A DNA stretch of 34,310 nt, taken from contig CALMSP010000180.1 in NCBI GenBank assembly GCA_937872405.1, forward strand, positions 1-34,310. Direction: 5' to 3'. Source of the stretch: an uncultured Saprospiraceae bacterium. GTDB lineage: Bacteria; Bacteroidota; Bacteroidia; Chitinophagales; Saprospiraceae. The notes beneath the pieces are model-generated. The model saw only the letters and a program-made list of their open reading frames with translations, had not been told where the DNA came from and did not search any database. Positions 32,118-34,310 of the stretch are shown here, piece after piece (positions within the stretch are counted from its first letter, which is position 1; the number at the start of each line of letters is the position of its first letter). The position numbers and the translations under genes are program-made.

Positions 32118-33170
32118 TTAAATGCTGATGCGTACACTTAGATTGTGTGTGCCATTCCATACGCGCGTTTGGCGATAAGCATAATCAATACCGAGGCGTG
32201 TTTTTTTGTTTTCTTTGCTCAGCGGCAGTTCTACGCTGGCACCAGCGCTCGGGCCCGTATATAACGAGGATTGAATGATCTCGTCAGCGCCCATTTCATA
32301 GCGATACCCTGCGCGCAGCATGAATAATTCATTGAGCGAATATTCCAATCCGCCGCCGATTTCGTCGCGGGAGAAAGAATTGGCGGTAAAGTTACCTACT
32401 GCCGTAATGCGGTTATTGCCAGGCAGCAAAAAATCATACGACAAACCGATATTGAGCAAGGAGGGCAATTCAAAGCTGGCTGCCCGCTGCTCGTAAGTGA
32501 GTGCGTAGCCGCCCTGATTGGGGCTGGGCGCAGGCGTAGCAAGGCCTTCGCCGCCAAAGGTCATCCGGGAGCCTACGTTGCGCAGAGAAATCCCGAACTT
32601 GAAATTGTCCTGTTCGCCGGTTACGTACTGCACACCCGCATCAATGGCAAAACCAAAAGCGCTGACATCCGCAATGGCTTCGGAGATACCTCTGAAAGTA
32701 ACGCCCACCGAAACTTTATTCTCAAAAAGGTGCGAATAGGAAAATCCAATATTGAAAAAACTTGGTGAAAAGGTTGCCCCCGTACCCTCCGGAAGGTTGG
32801 TGGTGGTCACTGCAATGTCTCCAAAATCCAGTGCCATGATACTCACGCCAAATGCACCGTTTTTGCCCATGCGTTGTCCGAAACCAAAAGCGTTGGTACG
32901 CATATCCGTACCTTGCAAGTAGATGCTGTGCCCCATGAGCACTTCGGTGCGGTTGATCCTAGCTAATCCCGCCACATTGAGTTGTAGCGCCTCTACACCT
33001 GTGACTAAAGAAGTGGTCATAGTATGTAAACCAGCGCTCCGTGCCCACGGATTCATCAATAGTTCGTAAGCACCGGCTTCGCCCTGCCGGTCGGGGTTGC
33101 CGGCCCAAGCTGCGGATGTAATAACCGCGCATAAAACCGTGATATAAAAAGAGTGTAGCAATCGCTTCAT
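32118..33170 (-). CDS. PorV/PorQ-family outer-membrane protein
   Basis: The 350-residue protein is a FadL-like barrel of the PorV/PorQ group, associated with type IX secretion. It has a signal peptide (MKRLLHSFYITVLCAVITSAAWA, ATG 33170), a near-N-terminal YELLMNPWARSAGLHTM segment, and ALQLNVAGLARINRTEVLMGHSIYLQGT, all usual for the family, followed by barrel strands to the C-terminal LSVRISI. The frame opens to 33272 but the signal peptide fixes the start. It follows the gene for a large secreted protein by 64 bases, the typical arrangement, and is ended by the terminator at 32019-32057. Its role may be in passing cargo to the cell surface. Confidence 0.9.
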   Translation of the reverse strand: MKRLLHSFYITVLCAVITSAAWAGNPDRQGEAGAYELLMNPWARSAGLHTMTTSLVTGVEALQLNVAGLARINRTEVLMGHSIYLQGTDMRTNAFGFGQRMGKNGAFGVSIMALDFGDIAVTTTNLPEGTGATFSPSFFNIGFSYSHLFENKVSVGVTFRGISEAIADVSAFGFAIDAGVQYVTGEQDNFKFGISLRNVGSRMTFGGEGLATPAPSPNQGGYALTYEQRAASFELPSLLNIGLSYDFLLPGNNRITAVGNFTANSFSRDEIGGGLEYSLNELFMLRAGYRYEMGADEIIQSSLYTGPSAGASVELPLSKENKKTRLGIDYAYRQTRVWNGTHNLSVRISI

Positions 33171-33234
33171 GGAAATGTTTTTTGAAATATGGAGCAGGTT
33201 TCCGCGAACTGGCTCGCGGAAACCCACAAAATAA

Positions 33235-34310
33235 TTACAACCCAGACGGATCAAACTTCCGATTGATGCCAAACCACTTAATGGTGCGTTCGCCTAACCC
33301 ATCTGCTTTTACATTAATCAGATACACGCCGCTGGCCACTGGAATCCCTTTATTGTTGCGTAAATCCCATTCCAAATCGGGTATAATCTGCTGTCGTTCA
33401 ATAGCGCGATTCACGCCGCGCGGCAGAGCGCCCTGTTCATCACGGGTGTACTGGCGGATGAACTTACCATCGAGCGAATAAATCGTAACCACACATTTGG
33501 CCGGCAGATTCGTAATCTTGATCGTATTGGTGAATTGAGAGATTTCATAATCCGAAAAACCATAATATGGGTTAGGTACAACATTGATCATATCCAGCGC
33601 AGATTCAATACCTACGCGGTCAAGCACTTTGGCTTGTTTGTTTTCAATTTTAAAACGATACGTCGGATAGCCTCTAAAAGCGCCGGTACCTTTGAAAGCA
33701 GCGTAAGGATTGTTAACCCGCAACTTCACGATCACCTCATCCGGAACCAACCCATTTTGATAAGACAACATCTGCTGCCCTTGACCCGGTAGCAGGAAGC
33801 CCGCCCAGGTGATTTCGCGGATGGCGCGCGACTTGGCTACCCCCGACAATCTTAAGGTAGTACGAATTTGAGCGCACTCGTCGTATGGCTGTTTTGTCAC
33901 ATACACAAAGTGCTGTCCGCCAGCATAATATTGGAAGATGTTCGGAATACCGGCTAAAGGCAATAGTATTTGCGAAGAGGGATTCCACATCATGTCACGC
34001 CCGGTTGGTCGGCCTTGGTAAGCCTCTGGCACCAAAGAACCGTTGTAAACTGAGTTTTCGCCAAAGAAGATATTGAGTCGTTGGCCTGTTTCTACATCAA
34101 TAGCGTAACCCGGGAACCAGCCCATCCCTTCGCCGAGGTCGTTCGGGTCTTCATCGGGCAGGCCGTCGCCATTATTATCAAACTTAGTTACACTGCGTGC
34201 AGCGCGCAAATCGAAGGTACGGCGGTTACCTTGCGTTGGTAAGCTCAATTCTTCGTAAGTACGGGTTGGGGTGTGTCTTTTACCACACCAGGTCCCGACG
34301 AATCTTTTAT
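33235..34310 (-). CDS. C-terminal part of a large secreted protein, probable T9SS partner (cut by window edge)
   Basis: The last about 358 residues are in the window; the frame is open through 34310, so the N-terminus lies beyond. Visible features: a D-rich loop TKFDNNGDGLPDED that looks like a calcium site of the dockerin/thrombospondin type 3 kind, and an Ig-like C-terminal domain with NVVPNPYYGFSDYEISQFTNTIKITNLP, CVVTIYSLDGKFIRQYTR and LEWDLRNNKGIPVASGVYLINV, which resembles type IX sorting domains though it continues about 30 residues further. It is followed by the PorV-like gene, a pairing seen repeatedly in Bacteroidota. Export by type IX secretion is likely but inferred. Confidence 0.7.
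   Translation of the reverse strand, partial: KRFVGTWCGKRHTPTRTYEELSLPTQGNRRTFDLRAARSVTKFDNNGDGLPDEDPNDLGEGMGWFPGYAIDVETGQRLNIFFGENSVYNGSLVPEAYQGRPTGRDMMWNPSSQILLPLAGIPNIFQYYAGGQHFVYVTKQPYDECAQIRTTLRLSGVAKSRAIREITWAGFLLPGQGQQMLSYQNGLVPDEVIVKLRVNNPYAAFKGTGAFRGYPTYRFKIENKQAKVLDRVGIESALDMINVVPNPYYGFSDYEISQFTNTIKITNLPAKCVVTIYSLDGKFIRQYTRDEQGALPRGVNRAIERQQIIPDLEWDLRNNKGIPVASGVYLINVKADGLGERTIKWFGINRKFDPSGL

Noticed and set aside
1-34310. tRNA, rRNA or CRISPR features
   Set aside because: No T-loop consensus, rRNA stretch or spaced direct repeats were found by reading; a covariance search was not possible here.

Overview
This window reads as chromosomal DNA of a member of the phylum Bacteroidota, probably from the Saprospiria/Chitinophagia/Cytophagia side. 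Reasons seen in the sequence: a PorV/PorQ-type outer-membrane protein next to a large secreted partner, GLPGLI, DUF2911, DUF6503-like and DUF5916-like proteins, a GNAT-nitrilase fusion, and promoters of the Bacteroidota type (TTTG, about 19 bases, TAnnTTTG). No rRNA, tRNA, CRISPR array or complete insertion sequence was seen.

Layout. 1-2209: the 5' end of glutamate synthase (gltB), dihydrofolate reductase (folA) and a secreted propeller-like protein. 2652-6699: aroQ behind a lipoprotein gene, hisIE, two ArsR-type regulators and a TrpF-like barrel protein. 6975-11116: a GNAT-nitrilase fusion, an aminopeptidase P and a small basic protein. 11258-15054: a rearranged zone. It holds a small membrane-protein gene broken by a 161-bp MITE, a DUF2911 protein, hisS, a second identical MITE placed inside the hisS stop codon, and a tex gene cut after 166 codons and fused in frame to a 289-bp copy of the 3' end of the propeller gene at 1279-2115. 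15089-18939: a visibly AT-rich three-gene cassette with its own promoter, encoding a Cys-containing secreted peptide, a GLPGLI protein and a TonB-receptor-like outer-membrane barrel. 18968-19333: a small HTH protein with five perfect 12-bp repeats upstream. 19589-25407: a membrane adenylyl cyclase, a CrtA-like monooxygenase, a DapA-superfamily aldolase/lyase next to a glycosyltransferase, and a DUF6503-like lipoprotein. 25538-34310: moaA behind an esterase-like lipoprotein, a DUF5916/CBM9-like outer-membrane protein, greA with a HIT-protein gene, and porV with the C-terminal part of a large secreted protein.

How the genes fit together. Most are scattered housekeeping functions (folate, shikimate, histidine, molybdopterin, tRNA charging, transcript elongation) in short operons of one or two genes. 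The unusual parts are the rearranged zone and the AT-rich cassette. The cassette is the best candidate for an undescribed system: one promoter, a disulfide-type peptide first, then two envelope proteins with overlapping genes. Its function cannot be read from sequence alone. The MITE pair shows recent transposition, and the tex chimera shows that the same stretch has been broken and rejoined.
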